From NCBI GenBank assembly GCA_947585525.1, contig CANPXA010000007.1, forward strand, positions 1 to 22,358: a stretch of DNA of 22,358 bases, read 5' to 3'. Each line of letters starts with the position of its first letter. Position 1 is the first letter of the stretch. Of this stretch, positions 13,274 to 21,135 are shown one piece after another. Source of the DNA: an uncultured Akkermansia sp. Lineage in GTDB: Bacteria > Verrucomicrobiota > Verrucomicrobiia > Verrucomicrobiales > Akkermansiaceae. The notes under the pieces are model-generated. The model was not told where the DNA came from, did not search any database, and was given only the letters and a program-made list of their open reading frames with translations. The position numbers were made by a program, and so were the translations under genes.

Positions 13274-14671
13274 CTATCGGAGGGTGAAGAACCAGGTGGC
13301 GTGTCCGTCACTACCGATCTTGACTTCGTCCAGACAGAGTTTGGCAAGCGGGCGCTTGGCGGCGGCGAAGGAGGCGAATTCCTGGTTGAAGAAATTGCGC
13401 GTCATCTCAGAGAACATTTTGCAGAGGTAGGTCTGAGAGCTGTGACCGCTGAGGCGGGTCAGCTGGCGCAGCGAGCCGTCAAAGACGTGAACTCGTCCGT
13501 TTTTGAACGTCACGCTCTCGTGATCCGGCATCGGGAGATGGGACAAATTCTTTTCGCAGAATTCCCTCCATTCGGAGTTGAGGAAGAGGGAAGCGTAGCG
13601 GACAGCCGTTTTGCGCTGCTCCTCCGGCTCAGAGACCTGCTTGGGGAGGAGAGAAAGGAGGTAGTACACATGAGCGATGCTGAAAGCCTTGGAGGGGTTG
13701 CCGAACTTGGCGGCAGCACGCGGCGTATTAACGTAGGTCAATAATTTCTTGAGGACAGGGCGAGCCAGGTCGTAACGATCCTCCAGCTGCACATTGAAAG
13801 CAACCAGCGTATTTTCCACCATGAAATGGGCATCCATGCTGCACTCGAAGGGAACCTTGACCGGATCCTGAACCTTGAGAGAGACATCGTTGTTCTGAGC
13901 CACGTTGGGCAACTTGAGACCACCCGGCATAACCCACACGGCCTTTCCGCGCAGAGAGGACTCCAGGGCGCTCAGAGCCACCCTTTCGTTCTTGTTGAGC
14001 CGGAGCTCGTATTCCGTGGAGTCCAGCATCTGCGGGGTCATCTTGCCGATCGTTTCGGAACGGGAAGCCGGGACGGACAGACCTTCGCCGGAACTCGGCA
14101 GGGTTAACTCGATCTTCGGCATGAGCAGGGCTGCACGTGCCTCCTGTTCGCCTCCGTCATTCGGCAGCAGGATGGCCACATCCCTTCCTGTCGTATCCCG
14201 GGTACTCACCCAGTTGTCCCCCTCCGTCCGCACAGTCAGACTGCACACTTTTTTTCCGTTCTCATCCACCACGCTCAGCTCGTACTGATCGCCTCCCTGC
14301 TTCGCCACGTGCAACTTGGCGCCGTGATCATCCAATTCCCACTCCACGGTCTCCGTTCTTCCACCCAACTGCTCGGGGAAGGCGTACAGAACGAAGAGAC
14401 CGGAAGAGAGCTCGGCATTTTCCTTCTCCAGCAAGCGTCGCACCCCTTGCGGCAGAGACGTCCCCGGGAGGACCGCCTGAACCAAAGGCACCTCCGACGC
14501 CGGCAATTCTTTGTAAGAATCAGCCTCGTCGGACAAATCGTCCGCATCTTCCGTCTCCTGCCTGCCGAGATTCGCCCACTCCTGCCACACCGGCGCATTT
14601 TGCACCAACACGTAGATTCCCGCGATGACGACAGCCAGCAACAACAGGCGCTTGATGATGTACCCTAACAT
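13274..14671 (-). CDS. Unrecognised single-pass membrane-anchored protein
   Basis: I do not recognise this 465-aa protein. It starts with a short basic patch and one hydrophobic segment (about residues 5-24, RLLLLAVVIAGIYVLV). An acidic linker with many Glu and Asp residues (about 38-55) follows, then a soluble region without repeats or metal-binding motifs that I can name. It would be anchored in the inner membrane with most of the chain outside the cytoplasm. It lies 26 bp after the prepilin-like gene on the same strand, so it is probably in one transcript and one process with it. The leader AAAAGGAACGTACGTTT gives a weak AAGGA about 11 bp before the ATG. The stop is 6 bp before a palindrome, and a terminator-like hairpin follows. 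Confidence 0.75.
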   Translation of the reverse strand: MLGYIIKRLLLLAVVIAGIYVLVQNAPVWQEWANLGRQETEDADDLSDEADSYKELPASEVPLVQAVLPGTSLPQGVRRLLEKENAELSSGLFVLYAFPEQLGGRTETVEWELDDHGAKLHVAKQGGDQYELSVVDENGKKVCSLTVRTEGDNWVSTRDTTGRDVAILLPNDGGEQEARAALLMPKIELTLPSSGEGLSVPASRSETIGKMTPQMLDSTEYELRLNKNERVALSALESSLRGKAVWVMPGGLKLPNVAQNNDVSLKVQDPVKVPFECSMDAHFMVENTLVAFNVQLEDRYDLARPVLKKLLTYVNTPRAAAKFGNPSKAFSIAHVYYLLSLLPKQVSEPEEQRKTAVRYASLFLNSEWREFCEKNLSHLPMPDHESVTFKNGRVHVFDGSLRQLTRLSGHSSQTYLCKMFSEMTRNFFNQEFASFAAAKRPLAKLCLDEVKIGSDGHATWFFTLR

Positions 14672-14697
14672 AAACGTACGTTCCTTTTTTCGCTTTT

Positions 14698-17600
14698 TCA
14701 GATATCCCAGGCATCCAGCCAGCGGAAGGCGACCACGCGGAGCTTTCTGCCCATGACCTGGTTGATCCGGGTGAGCGAAGCGTTGTTCGCGGTACCCTGC
14801 TGCGGATCGTACCCTCCCTCATCCGGCTGGTTGGTGGAGTCCACGTAGTCAATCGTGCGCTGCACCGTCGCCTCACACCATGCCTGAGCCAAGACGGCCC
14901 CGCGTTTGTTGCGCACGCAGCCGTAAGCCCGCACCGTGAAGGTATCGTCCCGCACGGTTAAAATGTTGCCCAAGGAAGCGAGCACGTCACTCTGGATCAG
15001 ATAGCCCGGAGCCGCCGTGTACATCGAACCTTCCTCTGCCGCCGCATAGCTGTAGAAATTCCCGCTCTGCGGAGACACACGGAAAGAGGCGTCATTGAAC
15101 ATGGCATTGATATCCGTGGCATCGATGGCCGCTTGCAGAGCTCCCGTCAGCGCCGCTTCACTTCCGCCGTCCAGACGACGGTTGATGAAATCGGACATAT
15201 TCAGGAAGGGGCCTCGGGCGCGCACTTGGCGGACGATCTGGCGCGCCAGTTCACGGATGGACTGAGGTGTCAGTTCACGCACGTCACCCCAGGCTGTAGC
15301 CATCTTCATGCTCGGACGCAAGAAGGCAGCTCCCAGCAACATGTTGTATCCACCATCTCCGAAAGTGCGGTCCGCTGTTGCTACCATGAAACGGGAGAAC
15401 TGCACATTTTCGCCGGAACCGCGCTCCACCGGATGCAACTCGTTGTTGGTGTTGCTTACAATGACGCGTTTGCTCAAACCCAGCAGGACGGAAGCCCAAG
15501 CCTCCTCCGAAACGGAATTCACATTGAATCCGCCTTCCACCATGAGGTACTGCGCTATGTGCATCCAGCCATCGTCCGCCATGATCCGCTGAATGAGTCT
15601 CTCCTGGTTGGCGGCGGTGTGATTGAGCTTGTAGCGAGACACGGGCAGAGGCTGCTCCCCGGCGGCAAACGCCTGAACCACTTCACGCGCCGTCTGTTTC
15701 CCTGAATCCGTCGGCATATCGGAAATCGAGGAGCAGAACCACCGATCCCACAGCGCGTCGTTGATGATGAGTCCGTGGTCGTAAAAATCCGAGAATACGC
15801 GTCCGTTCCCGTTCACATCGGAGTTGATGTTTGTCTGATGGAATACGTACACATCATCTGCCGGGAGACAGGGATCCGCGAAGGCGTTCCCTATGCCAAC
15901 CCCCGGCACCCCGGCCTGGTACTGAATACGTCGTGAGCGCACGAGCGAGCCCGCGGAACCCGACTCTCTCGAACCGCCGTACCACCCCGGCGTCAGCCTC
16001 ATCCCGGAAAAACCGGCTATCGAAAAAGGAGGATGCAACGGCAGCTCCAGCACCGAGATGAACGATACCGCCTCCCCGCCGCCTGCTCCTACGCTTGTGA
16101 TGCCATAAATGCCGTTCTTCCCGTTCACGGTCTCGAGAATCATCTGTCCGTCGGTCAGCTCCAGAGCCGCCAACTGGAAGGGATGGTACTGTCTCTGCTG
16201 GTCATCGGGCTTGTAGATGGCCGAGCCCCAGAATGCCGGACTGGAATGTTGCCAGTTCTTCGTCCGGTAGTCTTTTCCGGTCAACGCAGGTATGGCCTCC
16301 AGGAGCGAGGGGTTGTACGACTTCGGGGCCACGCCGACGGCTGTGTAATAGTACGGTCTCTCACCCGAAGATCCTCCCACGCTCCATTTTTCATCCATAA
16401 ATACCAAAGCATCTTCTCCAACTTGGGAGTAATCGTACCAGCCCAGACTGAAATTGGCAGGCGAGATGCCTTTTGCCCCATTCAAGCGATCGGGATATGC
16501 CGTTTCCATACCGCTTTGAGCGGAGATGCCGTCATACCCGTGCACCACAGCGAAAGCTTCTCTCCCCCCGCCGCTTCCGGGAGTATGCTCCTGTCTCTCC
16601 TGATAGGAGACCTTATCCATCCCAGACATGACGAGTTCCCCCATCGTGATATTCCACTTCGTACTCTCGTGTGTTCCGAAAGAGTCACCGGAAAAGGCGG
16701 GAGTTTGAGCTGTTTCCAAAGAAAGACGTGCCACAAAACCATTTTCTTCAATTTCGGGTTGATCTTCCAACATGTAATACATGTAGAAGCTGTAGTCCGC
16801 TCTCTCGTCTCGCTTGTCACCGGGGATGAAGTAGGCATCCTGCGGTTTGCCCAAACTCTGCTCGTTTCCTGCAGAAGAGCCGGCTGAATCCGCCGCGTGC
16901 TTGATACTCTGCTCCCCCTTCAGGGTAAAAGCGAGAATCTCACCCGGACCGAACTCGATATCCTGGGTACCACCATCTGCATCAACGCAGAAATAGGAAC
17001 CCCAATCCGATGGGAACGACTGAGCCCAGCTCTCTTGCCCAATTTGAGCAGTTGCGTACGGAAATGTTTGCGGCTGTGCCTGCCAACGTCCCTCCGGCCA
17101 AACGGCGTTTCCATACTGCCGGCCATGACGAATCGACTTGTTGATGTTGAAGTTCTCGATATAGGTCGTACGGTAAGGAAGCGTGTACGCCCAGAGCTTC
17201 TTGCCCTGAACGCGCATATTGACGTTGTAGGGGTTCCACCATAGAACGACAGGACTGTAAGAAAAACCGAGCACATACCCCTGTGCCCCCTCCTTCACCC
17301 ACGTTCCCCACTGCCCCAGGAAGGAAAGCATGACCGGTGTGCGAGCGTACGCCGACCTAGAATCATTCTCTTCAATTTTTGTGTCCAAATAGGTCACGCT
17401 GTCGCCCTTGGGAGTGGCGCCCTCTTGGAGTTTGCCTGCCATGCGGGTATAGGCGTTTTTGACTCCTCCCAAGAGGCGATTGGAGGCGAATTCCTGACCG
17501 CTTCCCGAACCGTCCGGCCAAACGTTGTAGTAGGCGTGCATGGTTTGCCATGAACCGATGGGCATGGGTTCTGTACCGACAGGGAGACCCTCACCCTCGG

Positions 17601-18603
17601 CCAGCGGGCAATCCTGATCCGAACGCGCGGCGAAGGGCGTTCCCGACAGGCTTTCCTTGTTGAGCAGGAGGTTCAGGTCCTTCTTCACGCCACCGTCTCT
17701 CACATTGACAGGCAAGGAGTACGAGTAGGTTGTGATGTCGAAGTAGTAGGGGAAGCCGCTCTGCATCGCCCCGCGATCCACAAGGGGGGTCGAAGCGATG
17801 GTGAGGATTCTTTCCGGCTTCTGCAACTTCTCCGGCATGAAGGAAAGGATATCACTGCCGTAGAAGGCGGGCGCCGGCGTGTCCCACGTGCGGTGCAGTT
17901 GCTCGATGGGATCATTCGTTTCCTCCCGATCCTTGACGGTGATGTTCGCCTTCTGGTTTTCTCCTCCGACCCACCAGGCATAACAGGTGTCATTCCGTCC
18001 GGCGGAGGGCATATCGATGAGATCCGCATACACATATTCGTCCTTGTTGACCTGGGGACCCAGGGTACCCTCCCCCACCATGCAGATGCGCTGTCCGGGC
18101 TTGCGCGTGCCGAGGTCATTGACGGCCTGCAGGCTGCGCAGGGTGGACGGGTCTTTGTGCGAGATGAGCCAGCGTCGGAACTTGGAGGAGCGCCCTTGCG
18201 AGTAGGTGGACTGAATTTTCCCTCCCCCGCTTGAACCGTAGAGGGGAGCGTTCCAACTGTCCCACACGCCCAAAATGTGCTGGGGATTGGCAGCGCCCTC
18301 GGCCAATATCCCGGAGGATGCCGTCACCCGCTGGTCCGGTCCGACCTCCATCTGCAACTCCGCTATGGCTGCATCCAAGCCCAGCAGAGCCTGCTGCCTG
18401 GCCTCCGCTTGCAGCACCGTTTGCGCCGCCACGCGATTCTGTGAGGAGGCTACCGCCAAAATCCCCACCGCGATGAGCCCGATGAGCATCATCAGCGTCA
18501 GCGTCGCCACCAAGGCAAAGCCTCCCCCTCGCGCCCTCGCGCCCGCGCTCAAACTGACCGTCTTACTCCGAACCTGCGACTGTTTTGATCGACTCGTACG
18601 CAT
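14698..18603 (-). CDS. Giant prepilin-like surface or secretion protein (Verru_Chthon cassette protein A-like)
   Basis: This 1301-aa protein has a basic leader and a prepilin-type processing site after GGG (residues 26-28), followed by FALVATLTLMMLIGLIAVG, a hydrophobic helix of type IV pilin or PilX type. The usual glutamate at mature position 5 is absent. The next segment, ending ELQMEVGPDQRVTASSG, and a C-terminal region with DDTFTVRAYGCVRN, AQAWCEATVQR and the near-terminal FRWLDAWDI, match what I recall of Verru_Chthon cassette protein A, a family seen in Verrucomicrobiota. The middle 1000 residues are rich in Gly, Ser, Trp and Tyr, and I can assign no enzyme motif. It is first in a two-gene unit with the 465-aa protein. 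The other cassette members (B, C, D) are not in the window. A role in a pseudopilus or type II-like export apparatus is inferred. Confidence 0.75.
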   Translation of the reverse strand: MRTSRSKQSQVRSKTVSLSAGARARGGGFALVATLTLMMLIGLIAVGILAVASSQNRVAAQTVLQAEARQQALLGLDAAIAELQMEVGPDQRVTASSGILAEGAANPQHILGVWDSWNAPLYGSSGGGKIQSTYSQGRSSKFRRWLISHKDPSTLRSLQAVNDLGTRKPGQRICMVGEGTLGPQVNKDEYVYADLIDMPSAGRNDTCYAWWVGGENQKANITVKDREETNDPIEQLHRTWDTPAPAFYGSDILSFMPEKLQKPERILTIASTPLVDRGAMQSGFPYYFDITTYSYSLPVNVRDGGVKKDLNLLLNKESLSGTPFAARSDQDCPLAEGEGLPVGTEPMPIGSWQTMHAYYNVWPDGSGSGQEFASNRLLGGVKNAYTRMAGKLQEGATPKGDSVTYLDTKIEENDSRSAYARTPVMLSFLGQWGTWVKEGAQGYVLGFSYSPVVLWWNPYNVNMRVQGKKLWAYTLPYRTTYIENFNINKSIRHGRQYGNAVWPEGRWQAQPQTFPYATAQIGQESWAQSFPSDWGSYFCVDADGGTQDIEFGPGEILAFTLKGEQSIKHAADSAGSSAGNEQSLGKPQDAYFIPGDKRDERADYSFYMYYMLEDQPEIEENGFVARLSLETAQTPAFSGDSFGTHESTKWNITMGELVMSGMDKVSYQERQEHTPGSGGGREAFAVVHGYDGISAQSGMETAYPDRLNGAKGISPANFSLGWYDYSQVGEDALVFMDEKWSVGGSSGERPYYYTAVGVAPKSYNPSLLEAIPALTGKDYRTKNWQHSSPAFWGSAIYKPDDQQRQYHPFQLAALELTDGQMILETVNGKNGIYGITSVGAGGGEAVSFISVLELPLHPPFSIAGFSGMRLTPGWYGGSRESGSAGSLVRSRRIQYQAGVPGVGIGNAFADPCLPADDVYVFHQTNINSDVNGNGRVFSDFYDHGLIINDALWDRWFCSSISDMPTDSGKQTAREVVQAFAAGEQPLPVSRYKLNHTAANQERLIQRIMADDGWMHIAQYLMVEGGFNVNSVSEEAWASVLLGLSKRVIVSNTNNELHPVERGSGENVQFSRFMVATADRTFGDGGYNMLLGAAFLRPSMKMATAWGDVRELTPQSIRELARQIVRQVRARGPFLNMSDFINRRLDGGSEAALTGALQAAIDATDINAMFNDASFRVSPQSGNFYSYAAAEEGSMYTAAPGYLIQSDVLASLGNILTVRDDTFTVRAYGCVRNKRGAVLAQAWCEATVQRTIDYVDSTNQPDEGGYDPQQGTANNASLTRINQVMGRKLRVVAFRWLDAWDI

Positions 18604-18623
18604 AGCTATTTATCTCTATCCTC

Positions 18624-18652
18624 ATCATACCACTCCGCCCGCCTGCTTTCAA
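18624..18652 (-). promoter_or_regulatory. Promoter of the prepilin-like operon
   Basis: On the minus strand TTGAAA (18652-18647) and TATGAT (18629-18624) are separated by 17 bp. The start codon is 20 bp beyond the -10 box, so this gene, unlike most in the window, should have a short leader of about a dozen bases. Confidence 0.6.
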
Positions 18653-18680
18653 TACAAAAAGAAGCACCAAGAATCACGTA

Positions 18681-18718
18681 TGTCCCAAGAAAAACGCGAT
18701 CCCAGCAGGCGATTATCG
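18681..18718. repeat. 38-bp dispersed element, copy 1
   Basis: This segment matches 22174-22211 at 31 of 38 positions, with the shared blocks TGTCCCA, GAAAA, GCGATCCC and CAGGCG. A 16-codon reading frame starts at the ATG of 18680 (MSQEKRDPSRRLSVGM) and the other copy can be read as LSHEKSDPDRRL in the same frame, but a coding role is unproved. It lies in the 18604-18851 gap, upstream of the prepilin-like gene. Confidence 0.45.
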
Positions 18719-18727
18719 GTGGGGATG

Positions 18728-18859
18728 TGACATAAGTCATTTACGATTTACGATTTACGATTTACGATTTGAATTTTAGCGCGCTCCGCGCGTTTTTGCG
18801 GAGCGAATGCGCAGCGGAATTTTCCACATCGCAAATCGTAAATGAGCGGCGTCAGCCGC
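18728..18859. repeat. Modular intergenic repeat overlapping the pth stop
   Basis: A small hairpin (TGAC-ATAA-GTCA) leads into 4.6 heptamers of ATTTACG (18739-18770). The core follows, with CGCGC-TCC-GCGCG and five T residues (18780-18797), then GCGGAGCGAATGCGCAGCGG and AAATCGTAAATGA. The right palindrome GCGGC-GTCA-GCCGC (18846-18859) includes the pth stop codon. The arrangement is close to that at 13132-13268. Confidence 0.75.
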
Positions 18860-19442
18860 CCAGGGGGAGCTGGGATTTTTTGCGCGTATTGAACTCGGTG
18901 GCAGCGGCGGAAAATCCGCGGGAGAGGAGCGTCATGATCGCCTGGACGGCAGCGTTCTCTGCCGGAAGGATCGCTTCTCTTTCCTGCTCAGAGAAGCGTC
19001 CCAAGACGTGACCGATGAGAGAACCCGAACCGTGGGAACCGATCCCCACGCGCAGGCGCGGGAAAGCCTCCGTTCCCAAATGGGCAATGATGGATTTCAT
19101 GCCATTGTGACCTCCCGCACTGCCTCTCTCTCTCAATCGCAACGCTCCGATGGGCAACGCAATATCATCATAAACCACCAGAACCTGATGAGGTTCGCAC
19201 TTGAAGTAGCGCGCCAGAGCCCCGACGCTCTCCCCAGAGTCGTTCATGTAGGTCTGCGGCTTGACGAGCAAAACGCCGTTACCCGTGGTAACCTGAGCGC
19301 GGTGTGCCTTGTCCGCCCGCCACGCAGCGCCCAGCTCCGCAGCTAACGCGTCCAGCACGGCAAAACCCACGTTGTGGCGGGTTGCGGCGTAGGAGGCGCC
19401 GGGGTTGCCGAGTCCTACAATGATGCGAACCGGAGGGGTCAT
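18852..19442 (-). CDS. pth: Peptidyl-tRNA hydrolase
   Basis: This 196-aa cytoplasmic enzyme releases tRNA from peptidyl-tRNAs that fall off the ribosome. The start MTPPVRIIVGLGNPG and the catalytic residues expected for bacterial Pth are present: Asn13, His23 (TRHNVGF), Asn67 (YMNDSG), Asp93 (VYDDIALP) and Asn113 in GGHNGMKS. The ATG at 19442 is chosen over an upstream ATG at 19451 because it overlaps the leuA stop in an ATGA arrangement, a classic sign of translational coupling. Gene length is normal. Its neighbours leuA and pth are not functionally related, so co-transcription is probably for supply rather than pathway. The last residues (LGG) and stop are encoded within a palindrome of the repeat family. 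Confidence 0.95.
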   Translation of the reverse strand: MTPPVRIIVGLGNPGASYAATRHNVGFAVLDALAAELGAAWRADKAHRAQVTTGNGVLLVKPQTYMNDSGESVGALARYFKCEPHQVLVVYDDIALPIGALRLRERGSAGGHNGMKSIIAHLGTEAFPRLRVGIGSHGSGSLIGHVLGRFSEQEREAILPAENAAVQAIMTLLSRGFSAAATEFNTRKKSQLPLGG

Positions 19443-20995
19443 TTCACGCACGCGTTGCTTTCATCCAGAACGATGCTGCGATTCACGGCATTGAGGTACG
19501 CGCGGGCAGAAGCCTCTACCACATCGCTTGCAGCGCCCTTGCCGGAAACCGGGTTGCACCCTTCATTAAACTGCACCTTGACGGACACCTCTCCCAGCGC
19601 ATCTTGTCCGGCCGTGGTGGAACGCACGCTGTAATCGACGAGCTCTCCACGAATTTTGGTGATGCGATCGATGGCCTTGAAGCAGGCATTGACCGGACCG
19701 TTGCCGATGGCGCAGTCGGTGTATACCTTGCCCTCTTTTTCCAGAGAGACCGTGGCCGTAGGCTTGGCGCCGCTGCCCGCCGTAAACTGGAGCAGCACCA
19801 TCTTCCATTTGCCCTGGTGCGTGTCCAGTGAGTCATTCACCAGAGCCGAAAGATCATCATCGTACACAAATTTTTTGCTGTCGCCCACGTGCTTGAAGCG
19901 CTCAAACACCTGCGTGAGCTCCTCCTCAGACAACACATGGCCGAGCTTCTCCAGACGCGTCTTCACCGCCGCACGTCCGGAATGCTTGGTGAGCGGCAGC
20001 TCGGTCTCGCCCCAACCCACGTCCGCCGGGTCGATCACCTCGTAGGTCTCACGTTTTGCAAGGATGCCGTGCTGGTGGATGCCGGAGCTGTGGGCAAAGG
20101 CATTTTCTCCCACGATGGCTTTGGAACGCTGGACGGAGAGTCCGCTCATACGCGAAACCACGCGACTGGTCTTGACAATTTCCTTCGTATTGATGTCCAC
20201 GACCTTGGAACCGGGAGCGAAGCCGAATGCCTCCGGGCGCAAACGGAGAGCCATGATGACTTCTTCCAGGGCGGCGTTACCCGCGCGCTCGCCGATGCCG
20301 TTGATGGCGCCCTCCACCTGGCGAGCCCCTGCCCCGACGGCCGCCAGCGAGTTGGCTACGGCGAGACCGATGTCATCGTGGCAGTGGACGGATATGATCG
20401 CCTTGTTGATGTTGGACACATGATCCACGAGGTAGCGGATGAGCTTGGAGTATTCCACCGGAGTCGTAAACCCGACGGTGTCCGGGACATTCACCGTCGT
20501 TGCCCCGGCATCGATGACGGCCTCCATCACTTGCGCTAAGAAATCGGGTTCCGTCCGACTCGCATCTTCCGCAGAAAATTCAACGTCCTCCACCAGACTG
20601 CGCGCCATCTTTACGTAACGCACCGCCAGCTCCAACACTTCCTCCTTCGTCTTTTTGAGCTTGTACTCGCGGTGCAGCGGACTCGTGGCGAGAAACACGT
20701 GGATGCGGGCTCGTTCCCCGGCTGCAGCCACGGCCGCCGCCGCTTGGCGCACGTCGTTCTCCACACAGCGAGCCAATCCGGCGATGCGGCAATTGCGAAT
20801 GGTGCGCGCTATCGTGGAGACAGCCTCAAAATCTCCGTCCGAAATGCAGGGGAACCCGGCCTCAATGATGTCCACTCCGAGCTTCTCAAGCTGACGAGCC
20901 ACCTCCAACTTCTGTCGCAGATTCATGGACGCCCCCGGGCACTGCTCTCCGTCGCGCAGTGTCGTGTCGAATATGTAAACCCTGTCCTCTTTCAT
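19439..20995 (-). CDS. leuA: 2-isopropylmalate synthase
   Basis: This 518-aa enzyme condenses acetyl-CoA with 2-oxoisovalerate, the first committed step of leucine synthesis. The N-terminal TIM-barrel domain has FDTTLRDGEQCPGASM (Arg14, Asp15) and the metal-binding SVHCHDDIGLA (His204, His206), followed by the family signature VEGAINGIGERAGNAALEEV. The C-terminal part (from about residue 390) is the LeuA regulatory domain that binds leucine for feedback inhibition. The ATG at 20995 fits the family's start; two upstream in-frame starts (21055, 21022) would place the promoter inside the gene. The gene is followed by pth with a four-base overlap. No leucine-rich leader peptide is seen in the short upstream region. 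Homocitrate synthase or citramalate synthase are less likely given length and the regulatory domain. Confidence 0.93.
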   Translation of the reverse strand: MKEDRVYIFDTTLRDGEQCPGASMNLRQKLEVARQLEKLGVDIIEAGFPCISDGDFEAVSTIARTIRNCRIAGLARCVENDVRQAAAAVAAAGERARIHVFLATSPLHREYKLKKTKEEVLELAVRYVKMARSLVEDVEFSAEDASRTEPDFLAQVMEAVIDAGATTVNVPDTVGFTTPVEYSKLIRYLVDHVSNINKAIISVHCHDDIGLAVANSLAAVGAGARQVEGAINGIGERAGNAALEEVIMALRLRPEAFGFAPGSKVVDINTKEIVKTSRVVSRMSGLSVQRSKAIVGENAFAHSSGIHQHGILAKRETYEVIDPADVGWGETELPLTKHSGRAAVKTRLEKLGHVLSEEELTQVFERFKHVGDSKKFVYDDDLSALVNDSLDTHQGKWKMVLLQFTAGSGAKPTATVSLEKEGKVYTDCAIGNGPVNACFKAIDRITKIRGELVDYSVRSTTAGQDALGEVSVKVQFNEGCNPVSGKGAASDVVEASARAYLNAVNRSIVLDESNACVK

Positions 20996-21020
20996 ATACG
21001 TTTTTTTCCTCTTCGCCTCC

Positions 21021-21049
21021 ATTCTACACGCACTTGGGCAAACTTGCAA
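21021..21049 (-). promoter_or_regulatory. leuA: Putative leuA promoter
   Basis: On the minus strand TTGCAA (21049-21044) and TAGAAT (21026-21021) are 17 bp apart. The leader to the ATG at 20995 would be about 18 bases, with a GAGG about 12 bases before the start. The ATG at 21022 overlaps the -10 box and so cannot be the start. Confidence 0.6.
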
Positions 21050-21054
21050 GCGCA

Positions 21055-21083
21055 AGAAATCGCATGGGGTCCATGCGATTTCT
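21055..21083. repeat. 13-bp inverted repeat upstream of the leuA promoter
   Basis: AGAAATCGCATGG and its exact complement are separated by GGT. The stem theme AAATCGCAT is shared with the hairpin at 7467-7493 before the caspase-like promoter. It ends 5 bp upstream of the leuA -35 box and lies 53 bp past the agmatine deiminase stop, so it could be either a terminator of that gene or a regulatory palindrome. Confidence 0.6.
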
Positions 21084-21135
21084 ATGGACGACCTACGCTA
21101 TGCCGTCCAGGGACTCAGCTTCCGTCTCCCCTCGT

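Noticed and set aside
18680..18730. A 16-residue gene (MSQEKRDPSRRLSVGM)
   Set aside because: A weak similarity to 22174-22211 exists, but the second copy has no ATG and no ribosome site is seen. It is kept as a finding, not annotated as a coding region.
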